The notes beneath the pieces were generated by a model. That model ran no database searches. It was not told the DNA's origin and saw only the letters and a list, made by a program, of their open reading frames with translations. A stretch of DNA of 64,000 nt from Thermosynechococcus sp. NK55a (GTDB taxonomy: Bacteria; Cyanobacteriota; Cyanobacteriia; Thermosynechococcales; Thermosynechococcaceae). Each line of letters starts with the position of its first letter. Within the stretch, counting starts at the first letter, position 1. The translations under genes were made by a program, and so were the position numbers. Below, piece after piece: positions 26,445 through 38,199 of this stretch. The stretch spans positions 496,001 to 560,000 of the forward strand of contig NC_023033.1 of the NCBI RefSeq assembly GCF_000505665.1. Reading direction: 5' to 3'.

Positions 26445-27502
26445 ATCCTCTCGAGACAGCGGCGCTGATAGAGAGCTTGGGGGGTCGCACTGCCGGTACA
26501 AAATAGCACGGTTTTCAATTCCTCAAGGATAAAGTCAATGCGTTGAGCCAGTGCTTCCTCTGATTGATGGGCTGCCTGCAAAAGGGGGCGAGCTAAACCG
26601 GCAAGACCTGCACCAAGGGCCAAGGCTTTGGCTACATCAATGCCATTTTTCAGTCCACCGGAGGCAATCAGGGGCGTATCTGGTAGGGCAGTGTGAATTT
26701 GCTCAAGGCAGCGAGCCGTAGGAATACCCCATTCAGCAAAGGTGTCTCCGAGAAACTGTTGACGGGCATCTTGGGCACGCGCTGCTTCCACTTTTGCCCA
26801 AGAGGTTCCCCCTGCCCCCGCCACATCAATGGCCGCTACACCCACATCCACCAATTGCTTGGCTACATCAGCACTGATACCATTGCCCACTTCCTTGACA
26901 ATCACGGGCACAGGTAGGGAACGACAAAGGACGCCAATTTTCGTTAACAATCCCTTAAAGTTGCGATCGCCCCCCGTTTGCACGGCCTCTTGCAGCGGAT
27001 TCAAGTGCAAAATCAGGGCATTCGCTTCTAAGAGGTCAATAATTTTTTGGCATTCACTAACGCCACAGCCATAGTTCAACTGCACTGCGCCAAGATTGGC
27101 CAACAGAGGAATGGTGGGTGCCTCCCTGCGAATCGCAAACGTGGTTGCCACCTCCGGATGCTCCAGCAGCACCCGTTGGGAGCCCACACCCATGACAATT
27201 TCCTTTTGCTGCGCCACCCGTGCTAAACGGCGATTGATTTCTCCTGCTTGGGGTGTGCCACCGGTCATGGAGGAAATCAGCAGGGGTGCTGCCAGCCGCC
27301 AGCCAAGAAACTCAACCCTCAGATCAATCTCGGCAAAGTCCAGTTCGGGCAGGGCACAATGGCGAAAGCGATACTTCTCGAAACCCGTGGTGACTTCTTG
27401 ATGGCTGACATCACTTTGAATACAAAGCTTGAGGTGCTCGGCCTTGCGCTGCTCAATGGGACTGTTCACCAGTAATGTTCCTAAGTTGGGCTGCACCAAC
27501 AT
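26441..27502 (-). CDS. fni: Isopentenyl-diphosphate delta-isomerase, type 2 (FMN)
   Basis: 353 aa from ATG 27502. It interconverts isopentenyl and dimethylallyl diphosphate using FMN and NADPH and supplies carotenoid, phytol and quinone synthesis. Recognisable segments are [46 protein letters not shown] and [19 protein letters not shown], all from the type 2 IDI TIM barrel. A longer frame starts at GTG 27544 but adds a non-conserved leader. It lies 69 bases downstream of a geranylgeranyl-reductase-family gene on the same strand, an isoprenoid-themed pair. Confidence 0.93.
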   Translation of the reverse strand: MLVQPNLGTLLVNSPIEQRKAEHLKLCIQSDVSHQEVTTGFEKYRFRHCALPELDFAEIDLRVEFLGWRLAAPLLISSMTGGTPQAGEINRRLARVAQQKEIVMGVGSQRVLLEHPEVATTFAIRREAPTIPLLANLGAVQLNYGCGVSECQKIIDLLEANALILHLNPLQEAVQTGGDRNFKGLLTKIGVLCRSLPVPVIVKEVGNGISADVAKQLVDVGVAAIDVAGAGGTSWAKVEAARAQDARQQFLGDTFAEWGIPTARCLEQIHTALPDTPLIASGGLKNGIDVAKALALGAGLAGLARPLLQAAHQSEEALAQRIDFILEELKTVLFCTGSATPQALYQRRCLERI

Positions 27503-27571
27503 TATAGGGGCAAGGTCTCCAAGGCTTTTTGAGCAGCTACTCACCTACATGACCAACACTCATGACCAACA

Positions 27572-28714
27572 TTAGCGTCGAACCCCAGGCAGCCTGAAGC
27601 CCGATGCCAACAATTTCAGGCCATTGGCTGCCACATCGCGGTAGCGTAATTGGCCACAGAAAATTTGCCCCATCCGCTGTCGAGCACTTAAACGCTTGAC
27701 GGCGAGTTCATAGGCAGTGCGGGGCATCCGATAAAAAAGGGTGGAGAGCCGCTTTGCCCAGATCATATCGGCGCCCCATTCCTGCTGTACTTGCTGTGAG
27801 TAATTGGCAAGGGCTTCTGGATCTCCACTGAGGGCGCGATCGATGGCGTGGGCAGCCAACATCCCAGTCAACAGAGAGGGGCGAATGCCCTCGGCAGTAA
27901 ATGGATCAACGACACAGGCAGCTTCGCCAGCCAGGAGGGCATTTTGGGTATGCAGGCGTTGGTGCTGCTGCCAACAGTAGAGAGGGTGGCCATAGACCTT
28001 GACTTGATTGAAATCAACTCCAAAGGTTTCAGCATACTCTGCCCCGATCGCCCGCAGGTTTTGCTTACGCCCCAAGGCCACTGTGCCTACCCCAATAGAG
28101 TAGCCATCGCGTTTAGGAAAGTTCCAAATATAGCCATTGTGGAGGCGACCAAAGTCAAAGTGGGCTGCCGTGAGGGAATGATCAGGCATCGCTGCTTCAA
28201 TCTCAATCGCTGCTCCCACCCGCTGCTGACGACCCCTAAATCCGAGCCACTTGGCCATCGAGCCTTTGGCACCGTCACAGCCAATCAGGTACTGGGCTGT
28301 AAAATCCCCTGAGGGGGTGTGTACCTGCCAGCGATCGCCCCCCCATGTCAGACCCGTTACGGGGGTTTGAGGGCGCAACTCTGCTCCCTGTCGCTGGGCC
28401 TGTTGAATTAAGAAGTAGTCAAAAACATCGCGGCGCACCATCCACATTGGCTGCTCTGGTGGAAACTCCAGAAGTTGAGCCTCTTCCCCCTGCCATGTAC
28501 AGACCATTTGCGTCACTTTCAAAGAGATGGCCGGACTAAAGTCAAAGTCAAACCAGGATTGCACTTGGGGCGACACACCACCCCCACAGGGCTTATAGCG
28601 CGGCAGCGCCTCCTTTTCCAGCACCAAAACCCGTCGCCCCCGCTTTGCCAAGTGATAGGCAGCCGCACCCCCTGCAGGCCCTGAACCAACAACAATGCAA
28701 TCGTACACCTGCAA
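27572..28714 (-). CDS. Geranylgeranyl-reductase-family FAD-dependent oxidoreductase
   Basis: 380 aa. The FAD Rossmann fold starts VVGSGPAGGAAAYHLAKRG. The second FAD motif GCDGAKGSMAKWLG is near residue 150 and the third, LLAGEAACVVDPFTAEGI, near residue 270. RYKPCGGGVS near residue 40 is the family signature shared with ChlP and archaeal lipid reductases. The protein is shorter than ChlP and diverges at the C-terminus, so I do not call it ChlP. An isoprenoid or quinone-like substrate is plausible given the neighbouring fni. Confidence 0.82.
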   Translation of the reverse strand: MQVYDCIVVGSGPAGGAAAYHLAKRGRRVLVLEKEALPRYKPCGGGVSPQVQSWFDFDFSPAISLKVTQMVCTWQGEEAQLLEFPPEQPMWMVRRDVFDYFLIQQAQRQGAELRPQTPVTGLTWGGDRWQVHTPSGDFTAQYLIGCDGAKGSMAKWLGFRGRQQRVGAAIEIEAAMPDHSLTAAHFDFGRLHNGYIWNFPKRDGYSIGVGTVALGRKQNLRAIGAEYAETFGVDFNQVKVYGHPLYCWQQHQRLHTQNALLAGEAACVVDPFTAEGIRPSLLTGMLAAHAIDRALSGDPEALANYSQQVQQEWGADMIWAKRLSTLFYRMPRTAYELAVKRLSARQRMGQIFCGQLRYRDVAANGLKLLASGFRLPGVRR

Positions 28715-28764
28715 TAGCTTCCTTTAGTGATCCTGGCTTCAAACAGATTCTAACTCAAAAGTTC

Positions 28765-29667
28765 CTAGGAAACGCTGATCTGGCTCGATTGGTAGTCCGG
28801 GGGTTCAACGTGGATGACGATGCGAGCAGGTCCGTAGCGCTCCTGCAGCAGGGCTTCAATTTGCTCAGTAATGTCATGGGCCGTGGGAATATCTTCCGCC
28901 TCCACGATTAAGTGCATCTCAATAAATACTTGCCGCCCCACCATCCCCCGTGAGCTAATGTCGTGGCAATTAACTACACCGGGTACGGTCATCACTAGCT
29001 CATGGATGGCTTCGGGAGCGATCGCCACCGCATCCACCAGCCAAGGAATGTTACCTTTGAGAACTTCCCACGCACTCCAAAACACAAGAGCAGCCACCGG
29101 AAATGCCAGCACCACATCCAACCAATCCCAGTTGAAGGTCCAGACGCCAATCAGCCCTAAAAGCACAATGACGGTTGTCCACACATCGCTCAGGGTATGC
29201 TTGGCGTCGGCAATTAAAACAGAATTTTTCAGCCGATGCCCCATATGGTGCTCATAGAGGGTAAGGCCAATATTGATGCCGAGAACCAAGATCACAATCC
29301 AGAGTTCTACCCCTGTAATTGTTACAGTATGGGTTTGATGTAAAAGGCGTTCAACGGCACTTTGTAAAATCTCAAAGCAGACCATGCCCAAAAAGGCAGC
29401 AATCCCCACTGCACCGAGGGCTTCAAACTTTTGGTGACCGTAGGGATGATCGCGATCAGGGTGGGGATTCGCCCACTGCATAGCCACTAAGCCCAAGATA
29501 CTGCTAGCGGCATCGGTCAGACTGTGTAGAGCATCGGCTTGTAAACTCAAGGACTGACTGAGAACCCCAACAACAGCCTTGATGACGGTCAGGGCGACAT
29601 TTACCCCTAGCGCCAAGAACAATACCCGCTGGGCTTGTCGGCGACGGTCGGCCATAGTCATCACCAA
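28765..29667 (-). CDS. Cation diffusion facilitator (CDF) transporter
   Basis: This 300-aa CDF/ZnT-type divalent-metal efflux protein is a proton antiporter for Zn, Fe, Co or Mn in the inner membrane. The first metal site is LQADALHSLTDAASS (HxxxD), the second ADAKHTLSDVWT (HxxxD). Six TM helices are followed by a cytoplasmic domain (from about 205) with CHDISSRG and VHVEP. The metal cannot be assigned from sequence alone. It starts 3 bases after the ctpA stop, so it is probably co-transcribed. The N-terminus reads MVMTMADRRRQ. Confidence 0.9.
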   Translation of the reverse strand: MVMTMADRRRQAQRVLFLALGVNVALTVIKAVVGVLSQSLSLQADALHSLTDAASSILGLVAMQWANPHPDRDHPYGHQKFEALGAVGIAAFLGMVCFEILQSAVERLLHQTHTVTITGVELWIVILVLGINIGLTLYEHHMGHRLKNSVLIADAKHTLSDVWTTVIVLLGLIGVWTFNWDWLDVVLAFPVAALVFWSAWEVLKGNIPWLVDAVAIAPEAIHELVMTVPGVVNCHDISSRGMVGRQVFIEMHLIVEAEDIPTAHDITEQIEALLQERYGPARIVIHVEPPDYQSSQISVS

Positions 29668-29670
29668 ACT

Positions 29671-30972
29671 CTAAGGATGGGCGGGCTGAGCAGGGAGTGC
29701 CGATTGAGTATTGCGCCGCTCCGCTAGGATGCGTTCATTGAGAACCGCTAGCGCCCGCATAAATTGGGGATCGCGATCAGTGGCAATGTCATCGCGCGTG
29801 AGTTGCTGCCGCTGCTGCTCCGTGAGCGTGACTTCAACATCGGGTTCAATGCCCTTCTTGTTAATATCACGGCCACTGGGGGTAAAGTATTTGGCGATCG
29901 TCACCGCAATCCCTGCCCCTTCTCCCACCGGCTGGACCGACTGCACCAAGCCCTTACCAAAGGTGCGCGTTCCCACCAATACAGCACGGCCATTGTCCTG
30001 TAGGGCACCCGCGAGGATTTCGCTGGCACTGGCAGACCCGCCATCAATGAGTACCACCAGGGGCTTATTGGTGAGGAAGCCGCGACCAGCGCGTAAGCGT
30101 TCTGCTTCCCCTTGGCGATTGACCGTAGAGACAATATCCCCCTGCTTTAGAAACATGCGGGCAATTTCAGCACTGGCAAAGAGGAGGCCGCCCGGATTGG
30201 AGCGTAAATCTAGAACATAGCCTTCAACACCTTGCTTTTCTAACTCACGGATAGCTGTGCGCATTTCCGCTGCTGCATTAGAGCTAAAGGTAACCAGGCG
30301 AATATAGCCCACCCGTCCTTGGGGAGTTTGGCGCAGGCTGTAGCGCACAGGATGAATTTCAATACGGGCACGGGTAATCTCATAGTTCAAGATTTGATCG
30401 CCCCGCCGGATCGTCAGGCGCACTTTTGTATTCACAGGTCCACGGATCATGCCAACTGCTTGGTTGAGATCCATGCCCTTAGTGGATTTGCCGTCAATTT
30501 TTAGGATCACATCCTTAGCCATTAAGCCCATCTCAGCGGCTGGACTCCCTTCAATGGGAGAAACCACCGTGATCTCTTTTGTCTTTTCGTCCTGGGTAAT
30601 TGTGATACCTACCCCCGTGAGTTCACCAGAGGTTTCAATTTGCATGGATCGAAATTGCTCGGGATCCATAAAACGGGTATAGGGATCATTGAGCTTTTCT
30701 AGCATTTCCCGCGCCGCTTTGTAGGCCTCTTCGGGTTTGGTATAGTTGCGGGAGAGAAATTCCCGCCGCACCGCACGCCAATCATTGCCATTGAAGGTGG
30801 CATCAACGTATTCACGGTCAATGACCTGCCACACTTCATCCACCAGTTCCTTCGGACTTTGGCGAAAACCCGCTAGGCTACGGGACCAGTGAAGACCCGC
30901 ACCCGTGACCGCAACCAATGCCGTCATGACCACTGTCGTACTGACAACGAGCGTGCGGTGTGTGATTCCCAT
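29671..30972 (-). CDS. ctpA: Carboxyl-terminal processing protease CtpA-type (S41)
   Basis: This 433-aa periplasmic/lumenal serine protease with a signal anchor (STTVVMTALVAVTGAGLHW) has a PDZ domain near residues 110-195 (GVGITITQDEKTKEITVVSP...) and an S41 core. The catalytic Ser is in DGGSASASEILAGAL near residue 315 and Lys in TFGKGLVQ. In cyanobacteria CtpA removes the C-terminal extension of the D1 precursor so the manganese cluster can assemble. Several Ctp paralogues exist, so A versus B/C is not certain. Confidence 0.88.
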   Translation of the reverse strand: MGITHRTLVVSTTVVMTALVAVTGAGLHWSRSLAGFRQSPKELVDEVWQVIDREYVDATFNGNDWRAVRREFLSRNYTKPEEAYKAAREMLEKLNDPYTRFMDPEQFRSMQIETSGELTGVGITITQDEKTKEITVVSPIEGSPAAEMGLMAKDVILKIDGKSTKGMDLNQAVGMIRGPVNTKVRLTIRRGDQILNYEITRARIEIHPVRYSLRQTPQGRVGYIRLVTFSSNAAAEMRTAIRELEKQGVEGYVLDLRSNPGGLLFASAEIARMFLKQGDIVSTVNRQGEAERLRAGRGFLTNKPLVVLIDGGSASASEILAGALQDNGRAVLVGTRTFGKGLVQSVQPVGEGAGIAVTIAKYFTPSGRDINKKGIEPDVEVTLTEQQRQQLTRDDIATDRDPQFMRALAVLNERILAERRNTQSALPAQPAHP

Positions 30973-31095
30973 ATGATTCGTCCTAAATTTTCAACCCTTT
31001 AGCCTACGCCCAATCTAGCACAAAGACTGGCCTTGGCTGTGGGCGATCGCCAGCTCAAGCTAATTTGAAGAACGTTACTTCCTGTCAAAAAGTTC

Positions 31096-31434
31096 CTAGC
31101 CGCCAAATTGCCGCCGCACACAATAGTTTACACTCTCATCTAAGACACGCTGCGCCTGCCGCTGGCGACGGGACTGGGGTTGGCCACCATTGGGATCAAG
31201 GTCTTGAAAATCGGCGTAGCTCAACCGCTCCTGAATATAGTTGATGGAGCACTGACAAATGTTACTCATCACCGAGCGAGCTAAAATGGGCGCCGATCGC
31301 CGGCCACGCTCAATGCAGGTATCCATAAAACTATTCACAGCCACTTGGGGGTAGGGTTGGGGAATGGCGCGTGCTAGCAGTGTCAGGCTAGTGGCTAAGC
31401 CGCTACTCATTAAAATCAAAGAGAATAGTTTCAT
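31096..31434 (-). CDS. Small secreted protein, unknown function
   Basis: 112 aa with a clear signal peptide (MKLFSLILMSSGLATSLTLL then ARA). The mature part has four or five Cys (TCIERGRRSAP, SNICQCSINYIQERL, VNYCVRRQFGG), suggesting disulfides, and an RRQRQAQRVLDE helix. It looks like a small helical Cys-rich periplasmic protein of the type frequent in cyanobacteria. I do not recognise the family. It sits alone between ctpA and argB on the same strand. Confidence 0.7.
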   Translation of the reverse strand: MKLFSLILMSSGLATSLTLLARAIPQPYPQVAVNSFMDTCIERGRRSAPILARSVMSNICQCSINYIQERLSYADFQDLDPNGGQPQSRRQRQAQRVLDESVNYCVRRQFGG

Positions 31435-31500
31435 AAAATAGACGCTTACACTAAAACATCCTTGTTATACCTGAGGACGCCCTTTTTCATGCAAAAAGTT

Positions 31501-32388
31501 TCAACCACTAAAGGCGCTATCATAGGCTGCATTGGACCCCACTAGCATCGAGCCAATCCCTGAATCGGTAAAAATCTCCAGCAACAGGGCGTGGGGCACT
31601 CGGCCATCAATAATGTGTGCTGCTTTCACGCCTTGAGCGAGCGATCGCACGCAACAGGTGACTTTGGGAATCATCCCCCCCGAGACAACCCCCTCTTTAA
31701 TCAGTTGCCGCGCTTCAGCAATGTCAAGGCGATAAATAAGGGTACTGGGGTCGCGATAATCCCGTAAAATGCCGGCGGTGTCCGTCAGTAAAATCAGCTT
31801 CTCAGCCCCCAAGGCCGCTGCAATCTCGCCAGCAACCGTATCGGCATTGATGTTGTAGGCTTGCCCAGTATCATCGGCAGCCACACTGGAGATGACAGGA
31901 ATATACCCTTTCTCCACCAGTGCTGTAATCACACGGGTATCCACCCCCTGCACTTCACCCACAAAGCCAATGCTATCTTCCCCTTTGGCACGGGCACGAA
32001 TCAGGTTGCCATCTTTCCCACACAGCCCCACCGCTTGCCCGCCCGCCTGATTGATCAGGGTCACAATTTCTTTGTTGACGCGGCCCACCAAGACCATCTC
32101 CACCACATCCATCGTCGCGGCATCGGTGACGCGCAGCCCATTTTTGAATTGCGGTTCAATGTTGAGCTTGGCGAGCCAAGTATTGATCTCTGGGCCACCC
32201 CCATGAACCACCACAGGGCGAATCCCCACATAGGAGAGAAAGACAATATCGCGAATCACGGAATCTTTGAGCTGCTCTTCCTTCATGGCGGCGCCGCCGT
32301 ATTTGACGACAAAGGTGCGCCCAGCAAAGGCTTGGAGATAGGGAAGGGCTTCACTGAGAACACGAACGCGATCGCTATCGCTGAGCAT
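31501..32388 (-). CDS. argB: Acetylglutamate kinase
   Basis: This 295-aa enzyme phosphorylates N-acetylglutamate in arginine synthesis. The amino acid kinase fold is seen in [10 protein letters not shown] (phosphate-binding Lys), [11 protein letters not shown], a substrate loop with [18 protein letters not shown] and [12 protein letters not shown]. The N-terminal helix ahead of residue 25 ([14 protein letters not shown]) is the one used in arginine-sensitive hexameric forms, which in cyanobacteria are controlled by PII (GlnB). Relief of arginine inhibition by PII is therefore expected but not shown here. Confidence 0.96.
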   Translation of the reverse strand: MLSDSDRVRVLSEALPYLQAFAGRTFVVKYGGAAMKEEQLKDSVIRDIVFLSYVGIRPVVVHGGGPEINTWLAKLNIEPQFKNGLRVTDAATMDVVEMVLVGRVNKEIVTLINQAGGQAVGLCGKDGNLIRARAKGEDSIGFVGEVQGVDTRVITALVEKGYIPVISSVAADDTGQAYNINADTVAGEIAAALGAEKLILLTDTAGILRDYRDPSTLIYRLDIAEARQLIKEGVVSGGMIPKVTCCVRSLAQGVKAAHIIDGRVPHALLLEIFTDSGIGSMLVGSNAAYDSAFSG

Positions 32389-32407
32389 AGTCTTCTCTCT
32401 TGTCAGT

Positions 32408-32878
32408 CTAAAAATCTAAACAGGGATCAATGGGGGGCTTGGCAGAGGGGGGCTCCTTCTCAGCGGCGATCGCCAAACGGGCGGCCAACACTGCCGCATA
32501 GTCGCGAATCAGGGACCAAATCAGGGGAGCCAGCCAGCCCCGCAGCATCACTGAGCAGGAAATCTGACTGCCACAGACCGTCGATTCTAAACGATAGGTC
32601 ACCCGTTCCTCTACTCCCGGCAAAACCAAAATGCGAATACTCAACAGTTTCCCTGGTGATACCCGTTCGACAAAAATCTGAATCGGCCAAGGAATCCAAC
32701 GGGTCATTGCTTGGAAAATAAACCCCGGCTTAGGTACAAGTCCGTAGGGCACATTCGTGCGCAAAATCAAGGGATGCCACGACACATCAGCCAAATTCAC
32801 CACTTTGCGCCAGATCAAATCCACCGATGCAGAGCTGAGGGCCTGATAGGTGCCTGCCAACGGCCAACTATAGGTCAT
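32408..32878 (-). CDS. SRPBCC-fold (polyketide cyclase-like) protein
   Basis: 156 aa from ATG 32878. The pattern (an initial strand with [20 protein letters not shown], then alternating strands and a long C-terminal helix [14 protein letters not shown]) resembles START/SRPBCC ligand-binding proteins, such as the cyanobacterial polyketide-cyclase-like family. An upstream in-frame GTG at 32917 would add MADRRRQPKKKQQ, similar to the N-termini of two neighbouring genes. Ligand unknown. The call rests on secondary-structure feel and a family-like start, so it is moderate. Confidence 0.55.
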   Translation of the reverse strand: MTYSWPLAGTYQALSSASVDLIWRKVVNLADVSWHPLILRTNVPYGLVPKPGFIFQAMTRWIPWPIQIFVERVSPGKLLSIRILVLPGVEERVTYRLESTVCGSQISCSVMLRGWLAPLIWSLIRDYAAVLAARLAIAAEKEPPSAKPPIDPCLDF

Positions 32879-33052
32879 TTGTTGTTTTTTCTTTGGTTGA
32901 CGACGGCGATCGGCCACAGTTTTGCTACCCTGATATTCCTGAGGAGTTGGACACCAAGAAAGAATCAATAATCGTCTGATTATTGAGCTAAGAGCCTTAT
33001 CTATATTAGAACGGAATTTTCCGAGCAGGAGTTTCGTAACCCTGTGTAACAA

Positions 33053-33298
33053 TTATTTTTCTAAACGCACGGCGTACCACTGGAGGTAGCCACCATTGGC
33101 CAATGGCAGTTCACAAGCCGTTGTCATGAGGTACTGGGCACGACTTTCCACATCAGGCAAGGCCAGGAGATCTGGTGCGAGGGAAACCTCTGTTTCTGTC
33201 AAGTACTCAATCAGCTTGGCCTGTAGCTCCATGGGGGTGAGAAAGGTCTCATCGCTGGTAGTGGATTCAAGGACAACGTACATTTCTTCAGTGAACAT
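33053..33298 (-). CDS. CRR7-family protein (NDH-1 complex factor)
   Basis: 81 aa from ATG 33298. The sequence MYVVLEST.. followed by LTPMELQAKLIEYL, LAPDLLALPDVESRAQYLM, CELPL and the end GGYLQWYAVRLEK matches the Chlororespiratory Reduction 7 family. In plants CRR7 is needed to accumulate the chloroplast NDH complex. The cyanobacterial proteins are homologues without a settled role. The longer frame from 33331 adds a non-conserved leader. ndhC and ndhJ are elsewhere in this window, not adjacent. Confidence 0.78.
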   Translation of the reverse strand: MFTEEMYVVLESTTSDETFLTPMELQAKLIEYLTETEVSLAPDLLALPDVESRAQYLMTTACELPLANGGYLQWYAVRLEK

Positions 33299-33362
33299 GG
33301 CGCATGTGACTAGCTTTGATGACATTGACATTCTTCGATCTGTTGACTAAGTTTTGCTCCCC

Positions 33363-33763
33363 TTACTGGGGTGGCAGCGCAAACATTTGTACAGCATAGA
33401 CCTTGTCCCCTACGGAATTCAAAGCAATGCCAAAACCAAAACGGGTAAATTCAGGCCGAAGGATATTTTGGCGGTGCCCTTCACTATCCATCCAACCTTT
33501 GTGGCAGCGCTCAATTAGCTGATAGTGGAGCACCAATCCGGGGGTGCCCTTCTGCTGCATGATATTTTCACCGCCGCCACCGCGACCCCCTAGGGCGATA
33601 AAGCCATCCATTGGCGATTGTCCCTCAAAATTGGTATGGCTAAAGTATTGGCATTTGAGCATATCTTCGGCTGTTGTGCTGCCTCTGCAAGTACCTGATC
33701 GGCAACAAGGGGCGGCAGTCCATTGAGCTGGCGATCGCGATTCACCCGCCGACGGTCAGCCAT
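33363..33763 (-). pseudogene. CAP-domain (SCP-like) protein gene, frameshifted
   Basis: Two frames make one CAP/SCP domain. Frame one from ATG 33763 reads MADRRRVNRDRQLNGLPPLV, then ADQVLAEAAQ. After a one-base deficit near 33675-33682 the second frame continues AEDMLKCQYFSHTNF, GQSPMDG, GGENIMQ and WMDSEGHRQNIL, which are the CAP signatures (His and Glu of the central cavity included). Joined as AAQ(x)AEDM it is a normal domain of about 130 aa. The break is not in a homopolymer. A signal peptide, usual for secreted CAP proteins, is not evident upstream. Confidence 0.72.
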
Positions 33764-33930
33764 GGCCAAGAAGCTTGTTGATGTGTGGCCGGTATAGGCG
33801 AGCAAGTGCGGAATCCCCCACATCTTTTCGTATTGCCCTGAGACACTGCTGCAGAGTATCGTGAACATTGGCTTGCAGTCTGCGAAGTTTGCAGTTCCTC
33901 AATTCTGATCTCCAAGTTATTAAAGGATAG

Positions 33931-35568
<1,638 letters not shown>

Positions 35569-35604
35569 GCTACCTGCCCTCATACTTTCCTATTTTCCTA
35601 TTTT

Positions 35605-35634
35605 CTCTCCTCTCTAACTGGGGGGAGAGTTTTT
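35605..35634 (+). terminator. Rho-independent terminator after groEL
   Basis: CTCTCC (35605-35610) pairs with GGAGAG (35624-35629), followed by TTTTT. It begins 36 bases after the groEL stop and ends 10 bases before the convergent chlD stop. Confidence 0.6.
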
Positions 35635-35643
35635 GATGCGTAG

Positions 35644-37640
35644 CTAAAATTGCAGGGCGTTCTGGGTTACTTGGGCGATCGCCTGATCGGTGGCCTTAGG
35701 TAGATGGTAATACTTACCCCCCGCTTGCCGTGCCAATTCCTTGCCCATCCCTGTGGAGACAAACTTATTCTCAGTATCAATTACCAAGAGCTTTAGACCC
35801 AGGGCTTGAATCTTGGCGGCAATTTCCAGTACCTCGGCTTTGACATCCGGCTTGGTCTGCGGCGGTATGGTTTCCCCAAGGGAACGACTCAAGGGGACAT
35901 TCCCCCGACCATCGGTGATAGCCACAATCATCACTTGACCAATTTCACCGCTTTGCCGGGCATTCAAGCCCACCCGTACCGCTTGGGTTAGGCCATGGGC
36001 AAGGGGAGAGCCACCCCCACAGGGCAGCGTTTCCAGGCGGCGCCGCGCTGCTTCAATGGAGCGAGTGGGGGGTAGGAGCACCTCTGCCTGTTCACCGCGA
36101 AAGGGAATGAGAGCCACCATATCACGATTTTGATAGGCTTGGGTCAAAAGGCGGAGGACGGCTCCTTTGGCGGAGTTCATGCGGTTCAGCGCCATCGACC
36201 CAGAGGCATCCACAACAAAGATAATCAAGGCACCTGCTTTGCGCACTAGGCGTTTGATCCGCAGATCACTGTTTTCAACAATGACACGGCGTTGGGGTTG
36301 ACGTAGGCGACGGGATTTTTGGTAGGGAGCCGCGCTGCGCAGGGTGGCATCCACGGCAATTCGACCCCCTCGACCACGGGGCAAAATGGGGCGGATATAG
36401 CGACCGCGATCTTGGGAGTAAATGAGGCTGCGACTCCCCGATTTCCCTTGACGTTGGGTCAATTGGGCAAAGTAGAGCACTGACTCATCCAAGACCGTGC
36501 CATCGGCTTCAAAGACAAATTCTTCAGGAATGGCTGGAGTCTCCTGCTGCTCTTCCGGTGGCGTCTCTGACTCCTCGGGTTCTGCTTCGGGGTCAGACTG
36601 CTGATTTTCTGGGGGGGTGGCGGTGGCTGCTCCGGCGGCGGTTCCACTTGAGTGGCTCGCGGCACAATTACCAATTCCACAGCGCGGCGTAGGTCCTCGG
36701 CATTCACTTCACTGCGACCATTAAGGGCAGCGTGGGCTTTGGCCACCCGCACCGCAAAGAGTTCTGCCCGATGACCCTGCACACCGCCTCGGAGGGCTTC
36801 GGTGACGAGATAGGCAATTTGCTGTCGTTGAATTTTCACCTCCTTGAGCCATTCCCGCGCCAGAATAATTTGGGTGCGCAGATCTTCTAGCTCAGTCTCG
36901 TATTGCTGCAAAAAGGCTTGGGGGGAATCAGCAAATTGGGTGGCATGATCCACCGCTGCAACCCGCTCATCCAAGCCCAGCACCTGATCCGCTGACAGAG
37001 CGATCGCAAACCGATCCAGCAGATGGGGCGGCACCTCCCCTTCTTCGGGGTTAAACGTGGCAATTAAAAGGGGACGACAGGGATGATCTAGACTAATCCC
37101 CTCCCGTTCGATTTGGTTGCGCCCAGCACTGAGGACCGCCATCAGCACGTTGGCCAATTGCTCATCCAGTAGATTAATTTCATCCACATAGAGCACTCCC
37201 CGGTGGGCCGCTGCCAGTAGGCCGGGCTGAAAGACCGCTTCCCCCCGCTGCACCGATTGACTCACATCCACGGCCCCCAAGAGGCGATCCTCCGTTACCC
37301 CTAGGGGAATTTGCACAAAGGGGGCTGGAATAACTTTGGTTTTCAACTCCACATGGGGATGGCTTTGCCGCCAAGCCTGCAAGCGGCTATCCCACTCTTG
37401 AGGGCGTTCCGGGTCGGGGTTGGCAATGATCGGTACGGGAATTTCCCCCTGATCAATGACTTCAATGGGGGGCAATAGGGCATGAATTCCCCGCGCCAGC
37501 ACGGATTTGGCAGTACCGCGCCGCCCCGCAATGATCACTCCCCCCAAACCGGGATCAACGGCGGCCAACAGCAATGCTAGCTTAATAGCCTCTTGACCAA
37601 CGATGGCAGTGATGGGAAAGGGGGCGATCGCGAGCGTCAT
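35644..37640 (-). CDS. chlD: Magnesium chelatase subunit D, frameshifted in a C7/G7 tract
   Basis: ChlD with ChlI and ChlH inserts Mg2+ into protoporphyrin IX, the first committed step to chlorophyll. The N-terminal AAA+ domain starts [20 protein letters not shown], has altered Walker A (GRRGTAKS) and YVDEINLL. The central linker is Pro- then acid-rich. The C-terminal von Willebrand A domain has the MIDAS motif VDASGSM with TDGRGN. The two parts are in different frames. They would join if the run 36611-36617 (seven G on the plus strand) had eight, giving [19 protein letters not shown]. Reading the second part needs that change. Loss of chlD would be lethal to a phototroph, so an indel artefact or ribosomal/transcriptional slippage is likely. 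Confidence 0.88.
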
Positions 37641-37750
37641 TGAATCCTTTTGGGTAAACACTAGTCATCATTCCTATCTTACCGAGGGCAGAAACGCTTT
37701 CTCGCCTCCTTGGCTAGACTGGAGTGAGAAACCCATGGGGAAGCCTACTC

Positions 37751-38113
37751 ATGAAATACCTTGGGCAGACAATTGCGGCTGTGACCCTGTTGAGCCTGAC
37801 CCCTTTGACTGCCCTGGCACGTCCCCTTGCCTGTCGCTCCTACGAGAGGACGTTTCTAGCCACGCAGACCCGCAGCTATTGGGTGAATATCTGTGGGGGC
37901 GATCGCCCCGCCTACTATATGGCACGACACAAGCAGGATGCGCGCCTATCGATTCGTCTGCCCCTGCGGGATTGGAGTCCTCAAGGGGACTATTTTGAAG
38001 CAGTTAATGGCGAGTACACGTATCTATTGACCAAAACACCCCGGGGGATGTTTTTGACCGTCAATCGCGGTACCTATGAATTGCTGCGCGAACCTGTTTT
38101 GCAGCCATGGTAA
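37751..38113 (+). CDS. Small secreted protein, unknown function
   Basis: 120 aa from ATG 37751, with signal peptide MKYLGQTIAAVTLLSLTPLT then ALA. The mature part has two Cys (ACRSYE and NICGGDRPAYYM) and mainly beta-type strands (ARLSIRLPLRDWSPQGDYFE, AVNGEYTYLLT). It resembles short cyanobacterial periplasmic proteins with no assigned role. A longer frame from 37724 adds nine residues ahead of the signal and is less likely. Confidence 0.72.
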   Translation: MKYLGQTIAAVTLLSLTPLTALARPLACRSYERTFLATQTRSYWVNICGGDRPAYYMARHKQDARLSIRLPLRDWSPQGDYFEAVNGEYTYLLTKTPRGMFLTVNRGTYELLREPVLQPW

Positions 38114-38199
38114 ACAAAGGCACCCAATTCGCTAAAGTACCCGGAGGGGGAATTTCACGGGAAATGTTAGAATCAGTTCTTGTTAGCTGAGGCCGCTCT

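Noticed and set aside
29711-30220. 169-aa plus-strand frame opposite ctpA
   Set aside because: It is the antisense frame of a strong S41 protease gene, Ser/Arg-rich and without motifs.
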